In this document: in pieces, positions 24,973-32,859 of the stretch | Position numbering within the stretch: the stretch's first letter is position 1 | How the letters are laid out: each line of letters opens with the position of its first letter | Source of the DNA: Tannerella sp. | GTDB taxonomy: Bacteria > Bacteroidota > Bacteroidia > Bacteroidales > Tannerellaceae | Reading direction: 5' to 3' | DNA length: 33,345 bases | NCBI GenBank assembly: GCA_031265585.1 | Contig: JAISCL010000339.1 | Location: 1 to 33,345, forward strand | Notes under the pieces: model-generated | Told to the model about the DNA's origin: nothing | The model's input: the letters and a program-made list of their open reading frames with translations, nothing else | The model's database searches: none | Made by a program: the position numbers and the translations under genes

Positions 24973-26958
24973 ATGAAGTTTAAATCTTTATTTTTGACGA
25001 TGTTGGGTGCAGCTGCGATAGTCAGTTGTAACAACGATGCGATTGACGGTGGCGGCAATGGCAATGGCAACGGGGAAGTCATAGAAGGGCTTCCTATCTA
25101 TGCGACGATGACTTTTAAATTAGGAAAAGCCGGGACTTATGCTGGAGCTTCGGATGTTGCTTCTTCACCTCATGAGTCTACGTTGAAAGATGCTGCAGTG
25201 TATATTTATAAAAGCGATGCATCGGGTGCAACACCTCAATGTGCAGTGTTTATTACTTCTCTTGGTCAGACAGGACAGAATGGTGACGGCAACACGGTTA
25301 CCTTGAGAACGACAAGTGGCAGCAAGAAAATTTTTGTTGCAGCTAATGTTAAACAAAATCCTGCCACTACAGATATGGTATCACTTACAGGTCTTGGTGT
25401 TGTATCGGCGGATTGGACTACTTTAGTAGCAGATTTGAATAAAACATTGTATTCAACTCCATCGGCTTTTACAGTTACTGCTCCCGGATCACCCGTGTAC
25501 ACAGACCCGGCAGACGGTTTGATTAAGAACCTCGCAATGAGTGATCTTTATGGCACAGGTGCAGGTACCTATACGACAGGATCTCCTACTCCTGGACCTA
25601 ATGCTGCATTTATGACAAACTGGGATGGTCCTGATGATGTAGGTACTGGTACTGGTACTGCGACGCCTCACGTAGGCACTGCAAGCATTACTCTTGTACC
25701 CGATATTGACTCTATATCTTCCAGACCAACAGGGCCTGTTGATAACAATAAGAACCAGTTTGACATTAATGTACAGCGTGCTTATGCAAAGGTTTCTTTG
25801 AAATTCGGTTTTACAGCGACTGGTGCAACTGCTCCTAATTTTCTTAGTAGTGTTCTTACCAATAAATGGTACATTGCTGCTGCAGGTTCTCAAAATGAAG
25901 GCCGGTTCTTTCCATGGGGACAAAACACCGATGCACGCTGGTCACTTGGAAATATTCCTACGGCAGAACTTCCGTTCCAGCAGTATGTGAACGGGGTCGC
26001 TCAGGATATGTTCTATACGGAAACAACGGATTCTATACAACCGGCTCAATTGACTAACTGGTTCCTGCACTATGACAATACACGTGTATTCCCATTCAGT
26101 AGTACTATTACTACCTATCCTAACAAGAATCAAATTAACGTGCAAAATACCAGGGATACAATGTTAAAGGCTACTAATTATCAAATTTTTACAGCGGATA
26201 ATTCAGTAAATCAAGCAGACTATCAGTATGCATATACTACAGAAAACGCCCGTTTGGATCCTGTGAAGCAGGACCATGCAACTTATGTTATCTTTGGTGG
26301 TTTTTATCAACCGAAGAGTGTATTGACAAATATTATCCGTTCAAACGTTGCTACGAATAACCCGATTCTTGGTTTTAATGGTGCTGTACTGACAGGTAAT
26401 GAAGGTGCAGGTGTAAGCGTACCGGGTACGCCTTATAGCTGGCAACCCACCAGCGCCACCGATACATTGTATTATATTGCTGATGATAAGATCTTTATCA
26501 GCGGAAAAGACAATTTGATGGCTTATTATGCCTGGGCTTCTACCCAACAGGTAAATAGAACTGCCGGAGATGCGTGGGCAGCGCTCAATCCGAATCAACC
26601 TATTACGGCTGCTGCTGTTTATGGTACCGATGGATTGGCATTCGGAGCAGATGTTGCAAATGCTATCAATCTTGAGATTGACGCAAAAGTATTATATGCA
26701 TACGTTCAAGGCCAATGCTTTTATCGTATCTTTATCCAGAATGATGCTTCTGCAACCTCAGCAGATAGAGTTTCAGTATTGCGTAACCACATCTATGATA
26801 TAAATATTACTTCTATCAAAGGTCCCGGTATTGCAGATCCTAACAGGATTCTTGTTCCGGGTACGTCGGTACTTGAGCAGGATACTTATGTATCAGCTAC
26901 AATCAATGTACTGAACTGGCATAAAGTTGATCAGGATAAAGACGTTGATAACGAGTAA
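24973..26958 (+). CDS. Major fimbrial subunit, Mfa1-like lipoprotein
   Basis: A 661-residue fimbrillin. The leader MKFKSLFLTMLGAAAIVSC ends in a lipobox with Cys19, followed by a Gly/Asn-rich linker (GGGNGNGNGE). The N-terminal domain has the typical KDAAVYIYKSDASG strand and the later VQRAYAKVSLKFGF segment. The C-terminal part (RNHIYDINITSIKGPGIADPN to VSATINVLNWHKVDQD) closely follows the Mfa1 C-terminal domain, including the final strand used for polymerisation in type V pili. Precursors of this class are lipidated, moved to the surface and cleaved by an Arg-type protease before donor-strand assembly. It is rather longer than the known Mfa1 (about 560). A terminator follows directly. Confidence 0.87.
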   Translation: MKFKSLFLTMLGAAAIVSCNNDAIDGGGNGNGNGEVIEGLPIYATMTFKLGKAGTYAGASDVASSPHESTLKDAAVYIYKSDASGATPQCAVFITSLGQTGQNGDGNTVTLRTTSGSKKIFVAANVKQNPATTDMVSLTGLGVVSADWTTLVADLNKTLYSTPSAFTVTAPGSPVYTDPADGLIKNLAMSDLYGTGAGTYTTGSPTPGPNAAFMTNWDGPDDVGTGTGTATPHVGTASITLVPDIDSISSRPTGPVDNNKNQFDINVQRAYAKVSLKFGFTATGATAPNFLSSVLTNKWYIAAAGSQNEGRFFPWGQNTDARWSLGNIPTAELPFQQYVNGVAQDMFYTETTDSIQPAQLTNWFLHYDNTRVFPFSSTITTYPNKNQINVQNTRDTMLKATNYQIFTADNSVNQADYQYAYTTENARLDPVKQDHATYVIFGGFYQPKSVLTNIIRSNVATNNPILGFNGAVLTGNEGAGVSVPGTPYSWQPTSATDTLYYIADDKIFISGKDNLMAYYAWASTQQVNRTAGDAWAALNPNQPITAAAVYGTDGLAFGADVANAINLEIDAKVLYAYVQGQCFYRIFIQNDASATSADRVSVLRNHIYDINITSIKGPGIADPNRILVPGTSVLEQDTYVSATINVLNWHKVDQDKDVDNE

Positions 26959-27000
26959 GCTGAAATTTCAGATGAAAATGTAAAAGTTGAACGATCATGA

Positions 27001-27046
27001 AAACCGGGCACAGCGCAGGGGCTGTGTCTGTGTCCGGTTTCTTTTT
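27001..27046 (+). terminator. Intra-operon terminator after the major fimbrillin
   Basis: AAACCGGGCACAG (27001-27013) pairs with CTGTGTCCGGTTT (27028-27040) with one G-T pair, and CTTTTTC follows. It lies 42 bp after the fimbrillin stop and 83 bp before the next gene, so it probably reduces read-through to the anchor and tip genes. Confidence 0.82.
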
Positions 27047-27128
27047 CTCCAAAAAATAAGAAAAGAAAATCAATGACGAAATGAGTTTTCGGTCATGTAA
27101 TGAACAAATAAAATAATTAAAAAAACAA

Positions 27129-28217
27129 ATGTGTATGGAATGTCATAAGTTACTCATATTACCCATATTCTGTCTGATATTTTTCCTGCAGGGTTGTGTT
27201 CATGGAGATCTGGAAGATTGTCCTCCGATGGTAAGGTATGCCGTTGCATTTCAATATACGAACCATACGAAATCTTCAGATCGGTTTTATGATGATGTGA
27301 AGAAAATCAATTTATATGTATTTGATGAGAACAATCTTATCTATACAACAACGACTGAATTAAGTCCTTACGAAACGAATTTTAATATCCCGCTGGATCT
27401 TCCGATGGGAAACTATCATATCATTGCCTGGGGAAATGTGCTGGACAGTCAACCCTTTTCAGTCACTCCGGATGAATTTGTGAAAGGTCAGACTACACTT
27501 GCCGAGGCGCGGCTTACGTTGCAGCGTGAAGCCGGAAATTTGAGTCAGAAAGAATTGGAAAAATTGTTTTATGGCGAAATAGATGCTGAAATCCCTTTGT
27601 ATGTCAGCCGTATAGATACAATGCCTCTTATAAATAATACAAATCGGGTACGTGTTGTCTTGCATTGGGATCATTCCGGAGAATTGAAAGAAACGGACGA
27701 AACGATCAATTATGATGAAGTTCAGGTGCGCCTGAGCGCTTCCAATGCCGTATATGGATTCGGTAATAATCTGACAGGTACAAATAATGCAGTTTATATG
27801 CCGTGGGCATCTTATTATACGGATGATATATTGAATGAAGACGATGATGACTGGCTAACTATGTATTATTATTCCGATGCAGTTTCGGAAGTAACCAATT
27901 CCTGCGTATATGATTTTAGCATACTGCGAATGGTTGTCGGCAGCCCAATCTATTTGACGGTTGAACGTAAGAAGCCTGTAATACCGGAGCCAAATAATCT
28001 ATTGTCGGAACAGATTGATGTTATACAAACATTTATTGCCTGTTTTAATGATCAGGGTGTGCCTGCGGCACAAAGACAAAATATGTTTGATAAACATGAA
28101 TATTATCGAATTGATTTATATTTTACGTATGATCTTTTGATGAATACTTATGTCAGCGGATCATTACAGGTGAGACCATGGACAATGGTAGAACAGCCTG
28201 AGGTGCCGATGAATTGA
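27129..28217 (+). CDS. FimB/Mfa2-family fimbrial anchor lipoprotein
   Basis: A 362-residue lipoprotein. The leader CHKLLILPIFCLIFFLQGC ends in a lipobox cysteine and is followed by VHGDLEDCPPMVRYAVAFQYT, the hallmark start of FimB/Mfa2 proteins. A fimbrillin-like first domain follows (VKKINLYVFDENNLIYTTTTE, LPMGNYHIIAWGN). The second domain includes VRVVLHWDHSGE and the end LMNTYVSGSLQVRPWTM. In this family the protein stays lipid-anchored in the outer membrane and ends polymerisation at the base, controlling length. ATGs at 27129 and 27135 are both possible. It lies between the major subunit and the candidate tip gene. Confidence 0.87.
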   Translation: MCMECHKLLILPIFCLIFFLQGCVHGDLEDCPPMVRYAVAFQYTNHTKSSDRFYDDVKKINLYVFDENNLIYTTTTELSPYETNFNIPLDLPMGNYHIIAWGNVLDSQPFSVTPDEFVKGQTTLAEARLTLQREAGNLSQKELEKLFYGEIDAEIPLYVSRIDTMPLINNTNRVRVVLHWDHSGELKETDETINYDEVQVRLSASNAVYGFGNNLTGTNNAVYMPWASYYTDDILNEDDDDWLTMYYYSDAVSEVTNSCVYDFSILRMVVGSPIYLTVERKKPVIPEPNNLLSEQIDVIQTFIACFNDQGVPAAQRQNMFDKHEYYRIDLYFTYDLLMNTYVSGSLQVRPWTMVEQPEVPMN

Positions 28218-28254
28218 TATTCAATATAGGAATTGAAAAAAATACAGAACATAA

Positions 28255-30882
28255 ATGAAAAGGTGGATATATAACACAGGATTTCTTCTCATTAGCATGT
28301 TGATACTTATTTGCCCGGCATGTTCGGATGAAGTAATACGTGGCGGTGGTAACGGTGATACGCCGGGTAAAGGGGATAAGGAGATACCTGTAGTCATTAG
28401 TATGCAAGACTTGTCTTTGCCGGGAGCTGTTCCTACGTATGCGGGTGGCACTGATTATACCGGAGAAACTTCGGTGGGAGGTTCATCATGGGAAAATGCT
28501 GTCAATGATATCACTGTTTATATATTTAACACGTCATTTGAATGTGAAAAAATAGTACAGGCTACTTCCTCTCCTACTGATACGGTAATGGTGAAAACCG
28601 GATACAAGCATTTTGTTGCAGTGGTAAACGCACAGGGGAAGATGACTTTGCCTTCTACTCCCGCGACAACCGATTATTCGGCACTGAACAGAATGCTTAC
28701 GGATGCTGCTTTCACATTGCCTGCATCCCCGTTCCTTATGACAGGTGAATTGAGAGATGTTGCACTGCCTGACGAATTGCTCGTTTCCTCTCCTTACAGT
28801 ATAAGTATAGATGTGAACCGTGCATGTGCAAAAATGACGCTCAGGGTGACGAAAAGCGGACAATCTGAAGGTCATACTATTACATTGAAAACAGTGACCC
28901 TGCATCAGGGGGCTGACAGAGTTGCATTATTTGTAGCGCCGAGTCCGGATATGACATCTTATACTTTGAGCGCTTCAAAAACTGTTTTTGACCCTGCAAC
29001 CGGCGCTGTGCCGAATAAGAATACAGGGACCTATTGCGCATTGGCGGATTCGTTCTATACCTATGAAAGTTTATGCGGATCGGATAAGAGCAAGGCTGTA
29101 TGGATAGAGATTGAGAGTGCGGTAAATTCGCCGACGAATATACGGACCGCCAAATTTTATTTAGGTGAATATTCGACGACGCCCGGTGATACGACCTATA
29201 ATATCTATCGTAATTACTGGTATGATGTGAAGGTTGATATTGTAAAGCCCGGGATGGATTCTATCTATGTGACGGTTAAGGCCTGTCCGTGGAATATGGC
29301 GGATATACAGGATGCAACAGCCGGCGGCGGATACGATGCAACACCGTCAGAGCCATTCAAATTAGTCAAGAACTATACCGAGAGTGAATTGTCGTCAGGT
29401 AATAACGGCGCCTTTGCGGCGATCGGGAAACATACAAAAGGTCAGGCATATATTGATTTGAAAGTTTCGGATGGCGTGGGTTGGAGTCTGGCATTCCAGA
29501 GTTCTACAGGCGAAAATGCTGGCGCGAAGATGGCGCTTGGCGCTGATTCGGCAAACTGGGGAACAAACTGGCAAACCTCTCTTGGGGGTTTCGGTGACGA
29601 CAATACGCACCGCATTTGGATTTATCGCCCTTATGTGGAAAATGCAGAACCGGAATCAGGCCCTACACTAAGATTGACGGTTGGAGGTGTTGTGGTGCGG
29701 GACTTTATCGTGCAACCCCGTGATACAATGCCGATACCGACTAACAGTTATATTATGCGTCCGCAGTTAACCGGCGTTCCATCCAACCAAACGCGTGTTT
29801 ATATACCTCTTGCCGGAGTTTACCGTTTCTGGGAAGATGAGGTATTGTCTAATGGGGATTCTATACCTGACGGTACCATTTCGGCAGAGTTGCTGTGGAA
29901 GGACCGTACGGGTGAAGTAATAAAGAATATAAGTGTTATTAATGCAGGAAAACGGGATCAGGCCTATATCTATGCTGAAGCCGGTTCTATACAGGGAAAT
30001 GCCATTGTTGAAATGAAAGTGGGCGGTACGACCTACTGGAGTTTTCATCTTTGGGTAACCGAATACAATCCTTATGAAGCTGCAGGGCAGAAATTGTATG
30101 CCGGAGCTTCCACTAATATTTTTATGGACCGGAATTTGGGTGCATTGAATAATAAATTTGATGCTGCCGGCGAAGCCCGTGGACTGTATTATCAGTTTGG
30201 ACGGAAAGATCCATATCCGAGAGCAGCTAGCTGGGGTGGAGGTAACAGTTATGACTGGTTTGCTGCGGGAAATACTAATTTGGGGTCAATAACCGGAGTG
30301 AATCTTTCGCATAGCTATACAAGTCTGCGTCCCCGCGATGGTTTTGAAACTTATTTGAATAATCCCAGGGTATTTTATACGAATGTTTCAGTGGGTTCAC
30401 AGCCATGGCCTTTATATACGGAAGATCATTATTTATGGGATACGGAAGGAGGGAATAAGACTGCTTTTGATCCCTGTCCAGAGGGATGGCGTATTCCTAA
30501 ACAGGATGTAAATGGAGATACCGGTTCTCCATGGAAGGATATTCTAACAAAGTACACACTTCCCCAGCCGGATTATGGAAACGGACGCTATTATGATAAT
30601 GCCGGATATTATCCTTATTCCGGATATATTTCGCCTGCTACAAATCCGATTATTAATGGTGCAGGGGCTGATGGCTATTTCTGGTCATCCTGGAGAGGTA
30701 CAGATGGAAAGACAGGAACCGGATTGAGGATTGGGAGTAGTGAGACAACCTCTCCGACTATAAATATGGATCAGGGGCTTAGCGTGCGTTGTGTGGCAGA
30801 TATTAATTATCTGCTAAATACGGAAGGAGGCGGTTTGTTTGGTAACAGCGCCGGAAATATGGCAAATAAAATAAAACCCTAA
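28255..30882 (+). CDS. Large fimbrillin-like protein with C-terminal FISUMP-like domain, candidate tip adhesin
   Basis: An 875-residue lipoprotein (lipobox CPAC near residue 23, then a GGGNGDTPGKGDK linker like that of the major subunit). Residues about 40-340 are fimbrillin-like (WENAVNDITVYIFNTSF, SIDVNRACAKMTLRVT, VDIVKPGMDSIYVTVKACPWNM). Residues about 350-600 are two beta-rich repeats. From about 610 to 865 the protein resembles the Fibrobacter succinogenes major paralogous domain (FISUMP): IFMDRNLGAL, YYQFGRKDPYPRA, FDPCPEGWRIPK, GYFWSSW, GLSVRCV. That fold is related to C-type lectin/formylglycine-type modules. Being the last and largest operon gene suits a fimbrial tip ligand-binding role; the ligand is not predictable. 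Confidence 0.78.
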   Translation: MKRWIYNTGFLLISMLILICPACSDEVIRGGGNGDTPGKGDKEIPVVISMQDLSLPGAVPTYAGGTDYTGETSVGGSSWENAVNDITVYIFNTSFECEKIVQATSSPTDTVMVKTGYKHFVAVVNAQGKMTLPSTPATTDYSALNRMLTDAAFTLPASPFLMTGELRDVALPDELLVSSPYSISIDVNRACAKMTLRVTKSGQSEGHTITLKTVTLHQGADRVALFVAPSPDMTSYTLSASKTVFDPATGAVPNKNTGTYCALADSFYTYESLCGSDKSKAVWIEIESAVNSPTNIRTAKFYLGEYSTTPGDTTYNIYRNYWYDVKVDIVKPGMDSIYVTVKACPWNMADIQDATAGGGYDATPSEPFKLVKNYTESELSSGNNGAFAAIGKHTKGQAYIDLKVSDGVGWSLAFQSSTGENAGAKMALGADSANWGTNWQTSLGGFGDDNTHRIWIYRPYVENAEPESGPTLRLTVGGVVVRDFIVQPRDTMPIPTNSYIMRPQLTGVPSNQTRVYIPLAGVYRFWEDEVLSNGDSIPDGTISAELLWKDRTGEVIKNISVINAGKRDQAYIYAEAGSIQGNAIVEMKVGGTTYWSFHLWVTEYNPYEAAGQKLYAGASTNIFMDRNLGALNNKFDAAGEARGLYYQFGRKDPYPRAASWGGGNSYDWFAAGNTNLGSITGVNLSHSYTSLRPRDGFETYLNNPRVFYTNVSVGSQPWPLYTEDHYLWDTEGGNKTAFDPCPEGWRIPKQDVNGDTGSPWKDILTKYTLPQPDYGNGRYYDNAGYYPYSGYISPATNPIINGAGADGYFWSSWRGTDGKTGTGLRIGSSETTSPTINMDQGLSVRCVADINYLLNTEGGGLFGNSAGNMANKIKP

Positions 30883-30976
30883 GCCTGATTTTCAGTAGAA
30901 TAAAGAATAATGGAACCGAAAGTTGTAATGAATGATGAATAACGTTTTTTAATTTCTCTCTTTTTGTAAGAGCTTT

Positions 30977-31018
30977 TTCGCTTCGCTTGAATAGATTTCA
31001 GGCGAAGCGAATGTTTTT
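30977..31018 (+). terminator. Terminator closing the fimbrial operon
   Basis: TTCGCTTCGCTTGAA (30977-30991) and TTCAGGCGAAGCGAA (30997-31011) pair over 15 positions with one G-T pair and a 5-base loop, followed by TGTTTTT. Confidence 0.88.
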
Positions 31019-31037
31019 AAGGGGTAAAGAAGCGATC

Positions 31038-31251
31038 TTCCGTTAATAACGGAACCGTGTTTCATGTCTGCAATGGTTTTCCGTTAATAACGGAACTGCG
31101 TTTCATGTCTGCAATGGCTTTCCGTTAATAACGGAACCGTGTTTCATGTTTGAAATGGCTTTCCGTTAATAACGGAAGCGCGTTTCATGTTTGAAATGGC
31201 TTTCCGTTAATAACGGAACCGCATTTCATGTCTGTAATGGCTTTCCGTTAA
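31038..31251. repeat. 41-bp tandem array with TTCCGTTAATAACGGAA palindromes
   Basis: Units begin at 31038, 31079, 31120, 31161, 31202 and 31243, exactly 41 bp apart. Each begins with the 17-bp palindrome TTCCGTTAATAACGGAA, followed by a conserved 24-bp segment containing TTTCATGT and AATGGC. The sixth unit stops after TTCCGTTAA, where the MITE-like element begins. The 24-bp parts are alike, so this is not a CRISPR array. A diverged single unit lies at 31953-31998, beyond the nucleotidyltransferase gene. Confidence 0.93.
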
Positions 31252-31305
31252 TATACTGTGTGCGGCATTAATTTGTATACAGGTACGGTGTAGAGACGCG
31301 ATGCA
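31252..31305. mobile_element. Truncated second copy of the hpt MITE-like element
   Basis: The 54 bp from TATACTGTG to GCATC match the left half of the 660-775 element with about six differences. The match stops at the centre of the core palindrome, so the right half and right inverted repeat are lost. It interrupts the sixth 41-bp unit at its TTAATA step. Confidence 0.8.
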
Positions 31306-31329
31306 TCCTTTGCCCTTTCAAGCCATGAC

Positions 31330-31656
31330 TCATAACGTTCCATATATCACTTTCCCTTCTTCCTTTATTGTTTTATAAATATATCCTGTTTTATCATTCA
31401 ATTCGATATACCGGTCATAATCAATTGTAAGCAAATCAACCGGAATACCGATTTCATTTTCAAGAAAGGCAATGTAAATTGAGCCACTGATTTTCCGTCC
31501 ATTCTTTAAGCCTTTTTTTACAATGAGCAAATCAATGTCACTTTTCTCAGTATGATTCCCCCGTGCGTATGAACCGAAAAGTATAATTTGATCCGGCGAC
31601 GCGAGTGATATGATAATGGGAATAATTTTATCAATATACGGTATATTATTATCCAT
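31330..31656 (-). CDS. Minimal nucleotidyltransferase (MNT-type) domain protein
   Basis: A 108-residue protein of the polymerase-beta-like nucleotidyltransferase superfamily. The signature GSYARGNHTEKSDIDLLI (about 28-45) has the Gly-Ser and the two metal-binding acids D40 and D42; a third acid is available in PVDLLTIDYDR. Such proteins usually pair with a HEPN-domain partner and act as antitoxins that AMPylate it. No HEPN gene is visible on either side here, so this looks like an orphan. A 62-codon ORF ends 4 bp before its ATG and may be translated first. The gene lies between the 41-bp repeat array and a stray repeat copy. Confidence 0.82.
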   Translation of the reverse strand: MDNNIPYIDKIIPIIISLASPDQIILFGSYARGNHTEKSDIDLLIVKKGLKNGRKISGSIYIAFLENEIGIPVDLLTIDYDRYIELNDKTGYIYKTIKEEGKVIYGTL

Positions 31657-31660
31657 GACT

Positions 31661-31849
31661 TTATTTTGCGCTTTGCTTCTTACTCAGGTTTGTTATTTTT
31701 ATCCATTGCCTGGCGTGGAGACTGTGCCATGTTAAAGACAGGGAACTCCGGTCCCTGCGACAGTTGCCAAATGTCCCGGCAGCCGTCTCCGCCATGCTGT
31801 CCGCTCCTGCGGGAACATCGCCCGCGCGTCTTTTGTCCGTATTACGTAT
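31661..31849 (-). CDS. Hypothetical 62-residue ORF upstream of the nucleotidyltransferase
   Basis: The ORF MIRNTDKRRAGDV to LSKKQSAK is basic and has no motif that I recognise. Two facts support it weakly: an exact -7 box lies about 25 bp upstream, and its stop is 4 bp before the next ATG. The middle is rich in Gly, Ala and Arg in a GC-rich stretch, which also could arise by chance. It may be a leader or a remnant of a former partner gene. Confidence 0.3.
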   Translation of the reverse strand: MRNTDKRRAGDVPAGADSMAETAAGTFGNCRRDRSSLSLTWHSLHARQWIKITNLSKKQSAK

Positions 31850-31873
31850 CATCTTCCTGAAATTTTTACGGGG

Positions 31874-31881
31874 CAAAGATA
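31874..31881 (-). promoter_or_regulatory. -7 box for the nucleotidyltransferase transcript
   Basis: On the minus strand this reads TATCTTTG, an exact consensus match, placed before the 62-codon ORF and the nucleotidyltransferase. No strong -33 box was identified. Confidence 0.5.
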
Positions 31882-31952
31882 GGAAAAATAACCGTACCGT
31901 GTCCCGTGATTCCCAATTTTCCTGTTCTGCTTCTGTATGGGCAGGTCTTTAA

Positions 31953-31998
31953 ATGACGAAACGGTATTTCATATTTGAAATGGCTTTCCGTTCATAAC
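31953..31998. repeat. Isolated diverged copy of the 41-bp repeat
   Basis: ATTTCATATTTGAAATGGC followed by TTTCCGTTCATAAC matches the end of one unit and the start of the next in the 31038-31251 array at most positions. Only the left arm of the palindrome is kept. Confidence 0.7.
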
Positions 31999-32086
31999 AA
32001 AGCTATGAAAAAGAATGGATTGAATTATATTTTGCGCGCGGCCTGATATTGCGGGATAGATGCGGAAGGGCGTCCCCCGTCATCGT

Positions 32087-32112
32087 TAGAGACGCGATGC
32101 ATCGCGTCTCTA
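32087..32112. repeat. 26-bp palindrome, same core as in the hpt element
   Basis: TAGAGACGCGATG and its exact complement CATCGCGTCTCTA form a perfect palindrome, the same core as at 701-722 and 21384-21411. It lies just upstream of the promoter of the PIN gene. Confidence 0.85.
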
Positions 32113-32121
32113 CAGTTTGCG

Positions 32122-32153
32122 TTTGATAATTCTCATTTAAATCCGTATCTTTG
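32122..32153 (+). promoter_or_regulatory. Promoter of the PIN-domain/partner operon
   Basis: TTTG at 32122-32125 and TATCTTTG at 32146-32153 are 20 bp apart, matching both boxes. The ATG at 32187 is about 27 bases beyond the expected start. Confidence 0.7.
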
Positions 32154-32186
32154 CAACTGTCATTAATGGATTTAAATAAAACATTT

Positions 32187-32649
32187 ATGAGACAGCGTAT
32201 ATACATAGACACATCGGTAATAGGCGGATATTACGACCCTGAATTTGAGGCATACACCATTCCCCTGTTCGAACGGATCAGGGAGGGCGAGTTTGTCATA
32301 CTCCTTTCGTCCGTTACACAGGATGAACTGGAAAATGCCCCTGAACAGGTGCAAAGCCTGATAAAAGGCTTGAGAAAGGAATATACGGAATTTCTGGATC
32401 CCGGACGAAGCCGTAGAACTGGCAACCCGGTATATTACTGAAAAAGTGGTCGGACAGACAAGCTATGCCGACTGCCTGCACATCGCACTCGCAACCATTC
32501 ACCGCGCCGACTTCCTGATAAGCTGGAATTTCAAGCATATCGTGAATGTCCAGCGCATACGTGGATACAATGCCATCAATATCAAAAACGGATACAAACC
32601 GTTGGAAATACGTTCACCCAGAGATTTTGAAAAATATGAAGACGACTGA
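32187..32649 (+). pseudogene. PIN-domain (VapC-like) nuclease gene with a one-base frameshift
   Basis: The first frame (MRQRIYIDTSVIGGYYD onward) gives the PIN N-terminus with the first acidic residue and TQDELENAP with the second. It runs into a premature stop at 32439-32441. The second frame continues with VVGQTSYADCLHIALATIHRADFLISWNFKHIVN, the PIN C-terminal half with further acids. Dropping one C from the CCC at 32400-32402 restores a single reading frame (LDPDEAVELATRYITEKVVGQTS) of 153 residues. PIN proteins are Mg-dependent RNases, often type II toxins. The lesion may be a true mutation or a sequencing error; programmed frameshifting is less likely. The intact small partner gene follows with a 14-bp overlap. 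Confidence 0.85.
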
Positions 32650-32788
32650 AAAAGAATTTGACGCCGTAAAGTTCATGCGGCAACAGCGCGACCGGTTAAG
32701 CGCTCAATTATCGAAAATGACAAAACCGGAAATAGTAGCTTATTTCAGAAAAAAGGCAGCGGAAACAACCGTTCGTCCCGCCGGATGA
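32636..32788 (+). CDS. Small partner protein of the PIN gene, putative antitoxin
   Basis: A 50-residue protein (MKTTEKEFDAVKFMRQQRDRLSAQLSKMTKPEIVAYFRKKAAETT). The ORF track begins further upstream, but the ATG at 32636, overlapping the end of the PIN gene by 14 bp, gives the family-like start. Short proteins with FDAVKxMRxxRD and a KMTxxEIxxYFRKKA end commonly follow PIN genes of this type; I take it as the antitoxin on position and resemblance alone. No DNA-binding motif is obvious. The order toxin then antitoxin is the reverse of the usual VapBC order. This gene is intact although the PIN gene is broken. Confidence 0.65.
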   Translation: MKTTEKEFDAVKFMRQQRDRLSAQLSKMTKPEIVAYFRKKAAETTVRPAG

Positions 32789-32828
32789 TAGCCCCCGCCC
32801 GGCGTAGCATCTGTGTTAGGACAGTGAG

Positions 32829-32857
32829 GATGTCTTAAAAGAGCGACATCTTTTTTT
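32829..32857 (+). terminator. Possible terminator after the PIN/partner operon
   Basis: GATGTC (32829-32834) and GACATC (32845-32850) form a 6-bp stem with a 10-base loop followed by seven T. The stem is short, so support is moderate. It might instead belong to the end of the adjoining insertion sequence. Confidence 0.45.
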
Positions 32858-32859
32858 AA

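Noticed and set aside
31038-31251. Possible CRISPR array or attC-like array
   Set aside because: The 24-bp segments between palindromes are nearly identical, so they are not spacers. No integrase or cas gene is seen.
31666-31952. Plus-strand ORFs of 64 and 62 residues
   Set aside because: They overlap the opposite-strand promoter and ORF, lack their own promoter boxes, and show no recognisable motifs.
32003-32212. Minus-strand ORF of 69 residues over the palindrome
   Set aside because: It covers the promoter of the PIN operon and reads through the dispersed palindrome; there is no independent support.
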